The position numbers and the translations under genes were made by a program. Positions 1 through 9,209 of a stretch of DNA of 36,789 nt are shown here, piece by piece. Position 1 is the first letter of the stretch. Each line of letters opens with the position of its first letter. Below the pieces are notes generated by a model that was given only the letters and a program-made list of their open reading frames with translations, made no database searches and had not been told where the DNA came from. This DNA comes from Cytidiella melzeri (Eukaryota > Basidiomycota > Agaricomycetes > Polyporales > Irpicaceae), in NCBI GenBank assembly GCA_022592445.1, contig JABYQR010000423.1:1-36789 (forward strand), in the 5' to 3' direction.

Positions 1-29
1 CCCAATTGACTGAACACGCTCGGACCTAC

Positions 30-660
30 TTTTGCGCGTGCTCCAGCTCGCCTTTGGACAATTTGTGGTGCAGGCTTTCTGTCACGCTAATGTGTTTTGC
101 ATACTTCTCAATCTAACTCGCAATCTTAATGCTGTGCCAGCTTGCAACAGCAGGGGTTGCGCACCTTGTGCAACCGTGTTCGCATGTACGAGCGAATCAC
201 GAACTTGACACGTTCAATCTCGGTCTGCACGAGCATAATCCTAAAGTGCTCGTCTTCAGAGGAGTCTGGATCTGCACGAAGAAGTTGAACGTCGTCGGTC
301 TACAAAGACTACACACCATTAGCACACTGCGTTCAGAACAAGACCTTGCCACGACATGCAGCGCAGACGTATTGGAGGACACCTCACCTGCTTCCGTATG
401 TGATCCAGCAGCCTCCCCAGCAACATCTCCTGCGCCGGTAATATATCTGGAGCGTGCCGTTCGTTCATCCAATACCGTATAAGTTTCTGCAACGATGTTT
501 CTTCCGCGATGTCTTGCTGCAGAATGACTGGTGCTGCCCCGCCTCCCCAGACTTCACGGTCGTCGTCATTGTCTGGCGCGTTCCGAGCGCGCTCAACAAA
601 GGGTGTGCCTGCGGCAGGTTTTCTGAAATCATCTACTAGGTCTCCCCACTCCGCGTCCAT
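30..660 (-). CDS. SLD5: GINS complex subunit Sld5, 5' part (C-terminus beyond window)
   Basis: Sld5 is one of four subunits of the GINS complex, which joins Mcm2-7 and Cdc45 in the replicative helicase in the nucleus. Three exons are visible on the minus strand: 660-388, 299-165 and 112-30, giving about 163 residues. Exon 1 starts at the ATG at 658-660 and carries the family block RYWMNERHAPDILP, then LLGRLLDHIR. Exon 2 carries QTEIERVKFVIRSYMRTRLH, and exon 3 continues with IEKYAKHI. These match the conserved alpha-helical A domain of Sld5. Introns 300-387 and 113-164 are GT-AG. Exon 3 stops at a GTAGGT donor at 24-29; reading through it would give a stop at once, so the C-terminal beta domain should lie left of the window. 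A longer upstream start (TTG) in the same frame was not used. No lesions are seen, and the gene looks functional. Confidence 0.9.
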
Positions 661-762
661 CGTATTGGGCAATGTTTCAAGAGAAGAGGGAGGCCGATCG
701 AGGTAAGACAAAGGTAAGAGACTCAAAGTGATGAGAAGCGCCGACTTACACCTGTACGTTTA
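661..762. other. SLD5 5' flank up to MITE
   Basis: Short non-coding stretch between the SLD5 start codon and a MITE insertion. It should hold the core promoter or 5' leader of SLD5. I see no clear TATA box. The last three bases (TTA, 760-762) are the left target duplication of the MITE. Confidence 0.5.
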
Positions 763-1178
763 GGGCCTGATCGGCGGCGCATTATGTAGACGGGCGCGTA
801 TTAATTGATGTGACTGGTTGGCCCCGAAAAGGAAATAGGATCAGTCTGGCTGTGACGTCCGCCGCGAGCGGTCGCACCTGCAGTCTTTGCTTCTCCCCTT
901 CGTCCTTCCCTAGCAGCCTGAGCAGAAGGTTTCCACTTGGCCCGAGAGGCTGCAGGAACAGTTGCCGGAGCTTTTGCCATAGCAGGAGTGAGAAAAGCGC
1001 GAGGGAAGTCGTCTGCGGCCTGCCAGCTCACGGCGCGACAGCGTATGACAGTTCAAGTCACAGAAAGTCACACAATGTCACGGCTGAGCGCTGAGCGCCG
1101 TGGGAATAAGTCGCATTATTTTGTTTGGCTGGTAGCTACGGAATAATGCGCCTACATAATGCGCCGCCAATCAGGCCC
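763..1178. mobile_element. PIF/Harbinger-like MITE
   Basis: A 416-bp element bounded by terminal inverted repeats of about 27 bp with one mismatch. The left end reads GGGCCTGATCGGCGGCGCAT and the right end, reverse-complemented, begins GGGCCTGATTGGCGGCGCAT; both run on to TTATGTAG. It is flanked by TTA on both sides (760-762 and 1179-1181), the 3-bp TWA duplication of the PIF/Harbinger superfamily. It carries no plausible transposase; internal open frames are short and non-conserved. It sits just upstream of SLD5. Confidence 0.85.
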
Positions 1179-1213
1179 TTATTACTCAGGCTGCACGTAT
1201 ACGCGTACACTTG

Positions 1214-1951
1214 TGTCGCGGAGCGACTGCTGCTATGCTGATAACCCTACAAAGGGAGTGAAGTAGAGAGGAAGGGGTGGATCTCCAACGACAACAACGA
1301 GGTCAAAGTCGATGATGAGCAAGCAAGCAGGCACTGGGGCCGGATACTGGCAGTGCAAATGACGAAGTTAATATTATGTTTATACTAGGTTACATTGAGT
1401 AACTCACCTGGCAGTGCAAATGACGAAGAGGTCAAGATGCAGAACCAGGGAGGGTAAGGGGTACTATATATACTGTGTCTGGATGGTCTGTGCACCAGTT
1501 CCCACACTAGGGACTGGAGTAACTGTGGGACTGGAGTAACAATAGAACAATAATGAACCCGGGTAACTGTCAAGAACCGGAGTAACTGTCAAGGACCTGA
1601 GTAACTGTCAAGGACCAGGGTACGTAGAACAATAGAGCTAGAACAATACAGCAATAGAACAATAGGATAAGAACAATAGAACAATAAGACCTGGGGGAAT
1701 CCCTGGGGAATCCCCATCAATGGAAGAGGAACAATAGAACAATAGCCTAGGTTAATCTGGAACCGCTCCAGACTGAGTCTAGGGTTTGGGTCTGGACTAT
1801 TGATAAATAAGGCAGGATGTCACGTGACCCAGGTTAGGGTTAGGGCCGGTAACACTCCTAGCCGGAAAATAAGCGCTCTAGATAGGCGCCTAAGGCTATA
1901 AAATTGTGACAATATTGGAAAAATCCGGTCTCTGTTGGACTATCCATGTCA
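1214..1951 (-). repeat. gypsy A 3' LTR
   Basis: A 738-bp LTR. Read on the minus strand it begins TGACATGGATAG and ends GCGACA. It contains three 19-bp direct repeats at 1563-1619 (core GTAACTGTCAAG), many ACAATAGA units (about 1541-1690), a TATATATA box near 1465-1472, a doubled 21-bp motif (1347-1367 and 1408-1428), an E-box CACGTGAC and a TTAGGGTTAGGG stretch. It is nearly identical to 8283-9020. Confidence 0.95.
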
Positions 1952-1954
1952 TTA

Positions 1955-1964
1955 CCCCCCTCCT
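1955..1964 (-). other. gypsy A polypurine tract
   Basis: On the minus strand the sequence AGGAGGGGGG lies three bases before the 3' LTR. This is the expected place and composition for the plus-strand primer of an LTR retrotransposon. Confidence 0.75.
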
Positions 1965-1969
1965 AAAAT

Positions 1970-4900
1970 TCATCGCCTCGATGAACTAAGACCAGGGACT
2001 CTACCATCTGCCCACTCGAGGTCAGATGCAATAGCTTCTGTGATGTTCTCCAACGGTTTCCAAGGAATGGAGTCGAAGAGTGCTTTGGGCAATTTCTGGG
2101 GTGCATTGGTATGTCTGGCGTGGAACTCTGCAATGCTCTCTTTCGCATTGGTCAGATTTACTGCAGGTTCCCACGTTACGTCGCCTTCTCCATAGCCTTT
2201 CCATTTGACTAAGTACTGCATTTGCTTCCGATAGATCCGACTGTCTAGGATCTTCTCAACTTCATAGACTTGTTGATCATCTACTATGATTGGTGCCGGT
2301 GGTTCCGGTATGAGGCCGTTTACTTCGTTTCCTCTGTATGGAGATAGCCGTTCAACATTGATGTTGTCATGAATACGATATCCGGATTTGAGTTTGATCC
2401 GATATGTATGTTCACCGGTTTTCTGAAGAACTGTGAATGGACCAAGCTGTCTAGGCCCTAGCTTGTCAGACTGCTGATGTACTTTGACGTTCTTGGAAGA
2501 CAACCACACGAGGTCCCCTTCCTTGAAGACTGGAGTAGCTCTGCGGGTGTATCCGGAAGCTTCGGCCATCTTTTCCTTAGATAGGCGTGAGGCAGCTTCG
2601 GCTTCTGTCCGAACCTGTCTGAGCTTTTCTAGACGTGCATCTAGATTCGGCATTCGGCTGTGACGTCCGACTGGTATGGTAAAATCTGGTAGGTACCCGT
2701 ACATGACTTCAAACGGAGAGTGTTGTGTAGATGAGTTGACACGAGAGTTGATGGCGAATTCAGCCACTGGGATGTATTCTGCCCAATCATCTTGTCGTTG
2801 ATCAACAAATAGTCGTAGAATCTTTTCTACTTCTTGGTTGACTCTCTCCGTTTGACCATTAGCCTGAGGATGATAGGCTGTAGTCATAGCGCCAGTGATG
2901 CCTAGTCGTTTATACAACGCTTGCATCACTCGGGCCGCGAACTGAGGTCCTCTATCAGATATGAACTGTCGGGGAATACCATGGAGCCTAAAGACTTCTT
3001 TAATGTGGAGGTCGGCTATGCCGTCAGCTGTAACAGTAGACTGGGTTGGGATAACATGTGTTTGTTTGCTGTACAATCTGTGTACACAGCAATCATGTCA
3101 AAACCGTTACTGCGTGGGAGTGGCCCGACTAAGTCTACACCAACCACCTGCCAAGGTCCATCTGGTACTTCGATGGGCTGTATTGGGGCAACCGGGTGCT
3201 GTGCCGGTTTGGTTCGCTGACATTTGTCACATCCGAGGACGTATTGTTCTACAAATGATGCCATGCGAGGCCACCAATAGTGTCGTGTAACCAGTTCTAG
3301 AGTTGCATGTTTGCCGGGATGTCCTGCCGGTAACGCATCATGGCATCGTCGTACAATCTCCCTGCGGACTTCCCGATCCTTTGGAATGTACAGCTTCCCT
3401 TTGTAGTACACCAGCCCATTGTCTTCTTCCCACTCAAGTCCACCATCAGTCAACTTTCGGGGTCCATCCTTTCTAAGTTTGGCTAGTCCCTGGACTACCT
3501 CTGCTTCTCGAATACTGATGTCCTTAATTCGTGACTCTAGCGGATCTGACTCCGGAGTACTTGAGGCGGCTATTGTCTGGAAGTATTCGGGTTTCAGTAC
3601 AACTTGTTCCTTGTTGTCTGATGCATCTAGAACTTCCAAGGTTCTGACTCGGGATAATGGGTCCCCTTGAGTAAGGGTCTTTCCGGGCTTGTGTGTTAAC
3701 ACAAAGTCAAACCGACTGAGGTACAAAGACCACCGAGCTTGTCGTCTAGACAGGTCCTGGGCGGTTCTCCAATACTGCAGATTCTGATGATCTGTGATGA
3801 TCTCAAAGGGCGCGGGTAATCCTTCTAGATAGTGACGCCAATCTTCGAGAGCTCTGATGATAGCGAGCATTTCTCGATCATAGATCTCGTAGTTCCGTTC
3901 AGCTTCGGCCATAGACTGAGACCGAAATGCTACAGGGTGCCATTGTCCATCCTCTAGTTTCTGCAGTAGAACTCCTCCAGTTGCAAAGCCAGACGCATCA
4001 ACTTCAATACGTGTGGGACGATCAGGTTCCCATGTTACTAGAATAGGTTCCTGAGTGAACGCATCTTTGAGCATCTGAAAGGCGTTCTGCTGTGCTTCTC
4101 CCCATTTCCAAGGTTGGTCTTTCTTGGTGAGATCATGTAGGGGACGGGTATGCCGTGCAAAGTCCTTGATGAAACGTCGGTAGAAGTTGGCAAATCCAAT
4201 GAAGCCGCGCACATCACGGAGGTTCTGTGGTACCGGCCAGTTGGTGATAGCTTCTATTTTACCCGAGTCCATACGGATCTTTCCGTTACCGATGATTAGA
4301 CCTAAGTACTCGACTTGTGACTGTTCAAATTCGCATTTCTCGGGGCGAAGGTACAGGTCATTGGCTTCAAGTCTTGCTAGTACTTCATGGACAAGTTTAC
4401 GATGTTCCGTGATGTCTGAGCTGAAGATGAGGATGTCATCCAGGTACACAGAGACCTTTCCTTCCGCGATGAGATCAGCAAAGATGGAGTTCATCATTGC
4501 TTGAAACGTGGCTGGAGAATTGGTCATGCCAAACAACATCACCTTAGGCTCGAACAGCCCTCGGTTTGTCACAAATGCACCCTTCCATTCGTCATTTTCT
4601 TTGATCCGAATGTTATGGTAGCCCCATCGTACGTCAAACTTAGTGAAGATTTTGGCTTGGCGAAGTCGATTGGTAATGTCTGATACCAAGGGGAGTGGGT
4701 AGCGGTTTTTGATCGTGATGTCATTCAACCGTCGATAATCCTGAACAAGCCGAAGCTTGCCATCCTTCTTCTTGACGAAGAATACCGGTGAGGCCATGGG
4801 CGACTTGGATGGGACAATATATCCTTTCGCTAGGTTTTCCTCAATAAACTTGTCTAACTCCGCTTGTTCATTCGGAGACATGGGGTAGACCTTGGATCTG

Positions 4901-5783
4901 AACATCTTTGGGTTCTCTGTTAGATCAATCGTGTGATCCCAGGGTTGGTGCTCTGGGAGGCGCTGTGATGCTTCTTCGGAAAAGACTTTCTGGTGTCTGC
5001 GGTATTCTTCTGGAACCATCTGTTCGAATGTCTGTTGCTCTTTGGATTGATGGGCCTTAGCCGCAATATCTGTAGAGTACGTATAGCTAGCACAGGACCA
5101 AAGCTCTTCTTTGGTGTCCTGAATGATACCGGTTCTGAGCCAGGCTCGTCTCTGCTTCCGATTGGCTGTGATAGACTGGAAGGGTTCGAAGTCTTCTTCG
5201 GCTTCCAGCTCCATTTCTCCGGTAGCCCAATTGATCTTGGGGTTTGCTTTGCGAAGCCAGGGTAGGCCTAGAATGCAATCTTCTGGTCCGATGTCTGTGA
5301 CCAAAAATGTTGCGTTTTCTTTGATAGCCCCAACTTGTAGTTCGAGCTCTGCTCTGTGTGTGATACGTCCTCCTTGATTTAGAGTCCCATCGATGTTGTG
5401 GAGTGGGATCTGTCTTTCTAAGGGGACCGTACGTACTCGGTGCCGGTTGACAAAGTCTTGACTTAGGAACAATGCGGTGGCTCCTGAGTCAATCATAGCT
5501 TTGATGCCCTTTTCTCTGAACACTCCTTTGAGCGTAATTGGAACTCGGAAATGCATGCTAAGCGGATCTATTTCAGGCACTATGCAAGACGACAAAGTTT
5601 CGTAGTAGTTATACATGTCGTTAAATAAAGCTGAAGGCGGCGAATCAGGTTGCTGAGCGGGGCGGGTAATTACTACAGGGGGACTAAAAACTGTGTCCGT
5701 GGGGGAATCATCATTGTCCTCCACTTCTTCTATGTAGGTTTTTCCAGAGGGACTCGAGGGTGCGGTTTCACCTGGAGTCCTCT
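1970..5783 (-). pseudogene. gypsy A pol: protease-RT-RNase H-integrase-chromodomain (one frameshift)
   Basis: The main frame is open from the gag stop to 3016, with its first ATG at 5724. In order it encodes an aspartic protease (IDSGATALFL, about residue 78), reverse transcriptase (YLDDILIFSS, about residue 427, after FDVRWGYHNIRI), RNase H (RIEVDASGFATGG, then YDREMLAIIRALEDW and TDHQNLQYW), and the integrase zinc finger (HPGKHATLELVTRHYWWPRM, then CDKC). The integrase core is broken by a one-base shift at about 3074-3078. It resumes in frame 3076-1970 with SDRGPQF and NGQTERVNQ, an integrase C-terminal SH3-like part, and a chromodomain (YEVEKILDSR, QYLVKWKGYG, DVTWEP). The chromodomain places it among chromoviruses, whose integrases are known to be guided to modified histones. 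All RT and integrase catalytic motifs are present; only the frame is broken. Confidence 0.9.
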
Positions 5784-5790
5784 CTAAAAA
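5784..5790 (-). promoter_or_regulatory. Candidate -1 frameshift site at gag stop
   Basis: The 3' part of gag ends GAT TTT TAG with five consecutive T residues (5786-5790) running into the stop. Slipping back one base changes TAG to TTA and enters the pol frame, which is open from there. Ribosomal -1 slippage between gag and pol is known in several Ty3/gypsy elements, but this heptamer is not a textbook X XXY YYZ site. Confidence 0.4.
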
Positions 5791-7352
5791 TCCCGTTGAT
5801 TGCCGAGCTGCTTGACTTGGTCCGTGAGGGATGACATCTGCTTCATAATGGCATCGTAGTCAAACGGAGTTGAAGACGAAGAGCTGGCGACGGTTGCGGC
5901 GGGTGGGGTGGTAAGGGCCTCGCAGACGAGGACGACGAGGGGCCGAAGTGGACGGATCGAAGAGAGTGTTGGCAGCCACCTTCTGTTGCCTGGGTGGGTA
6001 CCCAAGGAACCGGCTTTGGCACACTTGTGTCTGATGGTTGCCTCCACAATGTCCACACAACTCGCGATCATGTTTGCCGTCTTTCTTTTGATGCTCCTTA
6101 GATCCACATCCGTAGCACCTTCCATTCATTGCCTTCATGAAATCAGCACGTGTTTTTCCATTGGGACCAACTTTGGTTGCGTCAATTTCCATAGCGTTGG
6201 AATCGCGAGATGGTTGGACGAAAGGGCTGGGGACGAGGTGGAGACCGGGGTGGATTTGAACACGTTGGGGACTGTCCGACCTTGTTCACGAGCCTTTTCT
6301 TGAGCTCGGACCCGAAGACGGTTGTCAATGTCAGTGGCCACATTTATTAGATCGACGAGGGTGACGTGGGGCCGTGCGGTGTGAACTAGTTCATCCTTGA
6401 TTGTGGTGCTCAGGTGTTCATAATACCGGTCTCGGAGGTCCTGTGTCGAGTAACCTGTTCTGTCCATGATTTCCCGGAATCGGGCCGTGTACTCAGGAAC
6501 CGTCTTTTTGCCTTGCCACAGCTCCCTGAGCTTGGCCTTAGCATCCACCATTTCGTCAACTGGTTCAAATCGTGCTTTGAACGCCGCCTTGAAATCGTCC
6601 CAATCACCATTGAATGCCATTTGATGGCTGGCAATCAAATCCATGTGGGGCGTAGCCCAAACTGCTGCATCCTCGGTCATAAATGACAGGGCCGACGAGA
6701 TCCAGAGATGGTCTAACCGGGTCTGACCACCTTGGGCATTGTACGGCGACAGCTTCTCATTAAACTGTGCGTACATTGAGAAGGCAGCTAGAAAGCGACG
6801 CGCGTCACTACTTGCGTTGCCCTTGAAACTAGCGGGTTTCTCTACAACCCTTTCCCGTGACCTGTTGTTGACTGGTTGCTGGTTTTGAACCAGCGCTGTG
6901 ATGGCTTGTGTCAGCTGTTGCTGACCGAGGAGTAGTGCGTGCAGAAGCTGTTCTGCAGTGGGAGGTGGAGATGATTCTTGTGCAGGGGCCGGGGTAGCTG
7001 CCCTGGAAGCATGTTGGGACACGTTGGTGGAGTCCATCTGGTACTGTTCCTGCGTGAAGGTTCGATCGAAGTCTTCTTCAGGTTCCGGCAGGGGGGGAAG
7101 AGATTCAATGATGCGATCCTCTTGCCAATGATGAATGGGCCGGTACTGATTTGCAAAACGACCCGGATATGTAATTCCGTTGTAACGGTTTGGACACGGC
7201 TGTACTTCGCAGAGTTGATGTCCTTCTTCAGAATCGTAACACTCGTCTCTGACTGTTTCGTGGTTGAAGGCGTGCGGATAATGTTCACAGGGGAGGTGAT
7301 CTCTGGACCAGATACTGCTATTGGGACTTTGGGAAGCCACACTGTATTCTAC
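5784..7352 (-). pseudogene. gypsy A gag (capsid and zinc knuckles, two frameshifts)
   Basis: The retrotransposon Gag capsid domain lies in the frame 7352-6135 (ASFKGNASSDARRFLAAF, then DDFKAAFKARFEP, LRELWQGKKTVPEYTARF). The first ATG in this frame is at 7035-7037. A one-base shift at about 6215-6245 leads to the nucleocapsid frame (6192-5860) with two Cys/His knuckles (CYGCGSKEH and CGHCGGNHQTQVC). A second shift between about 5920 and 6000 leads to the tail TPFDYDAIMKQM, ending at the TAG at 5784-5786. Gag forms the virus-like particle and the knuckles bind the element RNA. The frame is continuous with the upstream ORF at 7353-8119 apart from one TAA. Confidence 0.85.
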
Positions 7353-8119
7353 TTAAAACGAGATGAAGTACTCGTCTGCCCAGACTTTGTCTACTGCTTT
7401 GAACACTTGTTCGTAGTTTCTCCTTAAACCCGTGAAACTGATTTTCCCAATTGCCTTTAATCCCCAATCCAGCAGCTGCCACTCACGATGAGTGATGACA
7501 GGGGCTCGGGTTGGTAATTCCTCTAGAAGCTTCTCTAGCTTCTGTTTCTCCTGCTCAAACTGACGCTTTGTATCTTTGTGAAGCTGGTGGTATTTGTCGA
7601 TGGTGGGGAGGATCGACAGACGTTGGAGGGTGGCGGTGAGCTTGGGAGTGAAGATACCGCGAAGGTCTTCAACAGTATGCTTGCGGAAGTCGATGAGAGT
7701 CGGCTTAGCTGCTATAAGGGCTGCACTAGGGTTGGTGGCGGGCCGGGTTGGGAAGCGTTCTGCTAGAGAGGGCTTCTTAGGAAGGTTTGCTAGAGCCTGT
7801 GCTCGTTCGCGTGCGGTGCGGGCGGCGAACTCTTTGGATTCTGTGCGGAGTTTCTCAAACTCCTCTGCTGTGGGGAATCTGTGTGTGAGGGCAGAACCCT
7901 TGGGTTTACGACGACCGACGTAAGAGGCAATAGCCTTGAGTTCCTTCTCCGTGTATTTGTGACTCTGGCCACGTGCGTGCTCTGCGTCGAGTTGATCAAA
8001 CACAGCCTGAGGTAAGGCGCGATGGATCTGGACTTCTCGACGTGCTTGGTTCAGATCCTTGTGCAAAGGATCTGGACGAGCAGTAAAACGGGAGTGGGAT
8101 TCTTTCGGCACTAAGAATC
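7353..8119 (-). CDS. gypsy A upstream open frame (252 codons, no ATG)
   Basis: An open frame between the primer-binding site and gag, in the same frame as gag and separated from it only by the TAA at 7353-7355. It reads from a GTG near 8111 and has no internal Met. The protein is charged and helical, with KDTKRQFEQEKQKLEKLLEE suggesting a coiled coil, and ends WADEYFISF. I do not recognise a domain. The leader between the LTR and this frame has no ATG either. Possibilities are an N-terminal gag extension with a nonsense change at the TAA, expression by a spliced or non-AUG start, or stop read-through. Length and clean codon structure suggest it is or recently was coding. Confidence 0.5.
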
Positions 8120-8270
8120 AACCACGGAAAGTGAACGAGTTAGCGATCAAGCACGTCAAGACGGACGGCGATGGCTTACTCTCAAACGTAGGGGGGAATA
8201 AACTTTTTAAAACTGGGGGACAGGAAGGCTTGATCCGAGCTAAGGGCAGTCGTGCCGGTAGCTGTGTGGT

Positions 8271-8282
8271 ATCTTGACCTAA
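8271..8282 (-). promoter_or_regulatory. gypsy A primer-binding site (self-priming type)
   Basis: On the minus strand the bases directly after the 5' LTR read TTAGGTCAAGAT. This lacks the usual TGG start that pairs with a tRNA 3' CCA end. Ten bases, AGGTCAAGAT, are the exact complement of ATCTTGACCT inside the LTR (8507-8498), which lies about 27-34 nt downstream of the TATA box, where the transcript should begin. This is the arrangement known from Tf1/sushi-type elements, where the RNA 5' end folds back to prime reverse transcription. Confidence 0.7.
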
Positions 8283-9020
8283 TGTCGCGGAGCGACTGCT
8301 GCTATGCTGATAACCCTACAAAGGGAGTGAAGTAGAGAGGAAGGGGTGGATCTCCAACGACGACAACGAGGTCAAAGTCGATGATGAGCAAGCAAGCAGG
8401 CACTGGGGCCGGATACTGGCAGTGCAAATGACGAAGTTAATATTATGTTTATACTAGGTTACATTGAGTAACTCACCTGGCAGTGCAAATGACGAAGAGG
8501 TCAAGATGCAGAACCAGGGAGGGTAAGGGGTACTATATATACTGTGTCTGGATGGTCTGTGCACCAGTTCCCACACTAGGGACTGGAGTAACTGTGGGAC
8601 TGGAGTAACAATAGAACAATAATGAACCCGGGTAACTGTCAAGAACCGGAGTAACTGTCAAGGACCTGAGTAACTGTCAAGGACCAGGGTACGTAGAACA
8701 ATAGAGCTAGAACAATACAGCAATAGAACAATAGGATAAGAACAATAGAACAATAAGACCTGGGGGAATCCCTGGGGAATCCCCATCAATGGAAGAGGAA
8801 CAATAGAACAATAGCCTAGGTTAATCTGGAACCGCTCCAGACTGAGTCTAGGGTTTGGGTCTGGACTATTGATAAATAAGGCAGGATGTCACGTGACCCA
8901 GGTTAGGGTTAGGGCCGGTAACACTCCTAGCCGGAAAATAAGCGCTCTAGATAGGCGCCTAAGGCTATAAAATTGTGACAATATTGGAAAAATCTGGTCT
9001 CTGTTGGACTATCCATGTCA
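8283..9020 (-). repeat. gypsy A 5' LTR
   Basis: A 738-bp LTR, the promoter copy of gypsy A. In the sense direction U3 carries repeated CTATTGTTCT and CTTGACAGTTAC units. A TATATATA box lies at 8541-8534 and the predicted RNA start is near 8507. An intron-like GTGAGT...GCCAG segment lies at 8476-8416. It matches 1214-1951 except at two bases. Confidence 0.95.
8498..8541 (-). promoter_or_regulatory. gypsy A core promoter
   Basis: A TATATATA box at 8534-8541 is followed 27-34 nt downstream by ATCTTGACCT (8507-8498). This spacing is right for a TATA-directed start. The start is supported independently because the first ten transcribed bases would pair with the primer-binding site. Confidence 0.6.
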
Positions 9021-9025
9021 ACTTG

Positions 9026-9207
9026 CACATTTCCATAAAGGTGAAACCGACGTGCACATCGCGCGGACAGGATGAATATGTCGGTGTCGAGCATGATGCA
9101 TGACCTGTGGCCTCGCCGCTAGTTTATCACCACTTGACCGTTTGGCATGTTCAAGGAGACTATTGTAGGAGATCGTACTAGTGACTGGCAACTGCGCGAT
9201 GCATACA
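9026..9207. other. Host spacer between gypsy A and Tc1
   Basis: About 180 bp of apparently original intergenic DNA between the right target duplication of gypsy A and the TA target of the Tc1 element. I see no gene or repeat in it. Confidence 0.6.
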
Positions 9208-9209
9208 TA

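Larger units (their letters stand above)
1214..9020 (-). mobile_element. Ty3/gypsy chromovirus, full length (gypsy A)
   Basis: A 7807-bp LTR retrotransposon on the minus strand. It has two 738-bp LTRs (TG...CA), flanked by the perfect 5-bp target duplication ACTTG (1209-1213 and 9021-9025). Order in the sense direction: 5' LTR, primer-binding site, an upstream gag-frame ORF, gag with zinc knuckles, protease, reverse transcriptase, RNase H, integrase, chromodomain, polypurine tract, 3' LTR. Reading by eye, the LTRs differ at only two positions (1293/8362 and 1925/8994 region), so the insertion is young. Even so, the coding part has an in-frame stop and three frameshifts, so this copy is not autonomous as read. 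Confidence 0.95.

Noticed and set aside
810..1146. Overlapping small ORFs inside the MITE
   Set aside because: They are short, low-complexity and fall within a non-autonomous element; no family motif is seen.
1826..1850. TTAGGG repeats as a telomere or telomeric scar
   Set aside because: Only two units, and they occur identically inside both LTRs, so they are part of the LTR.
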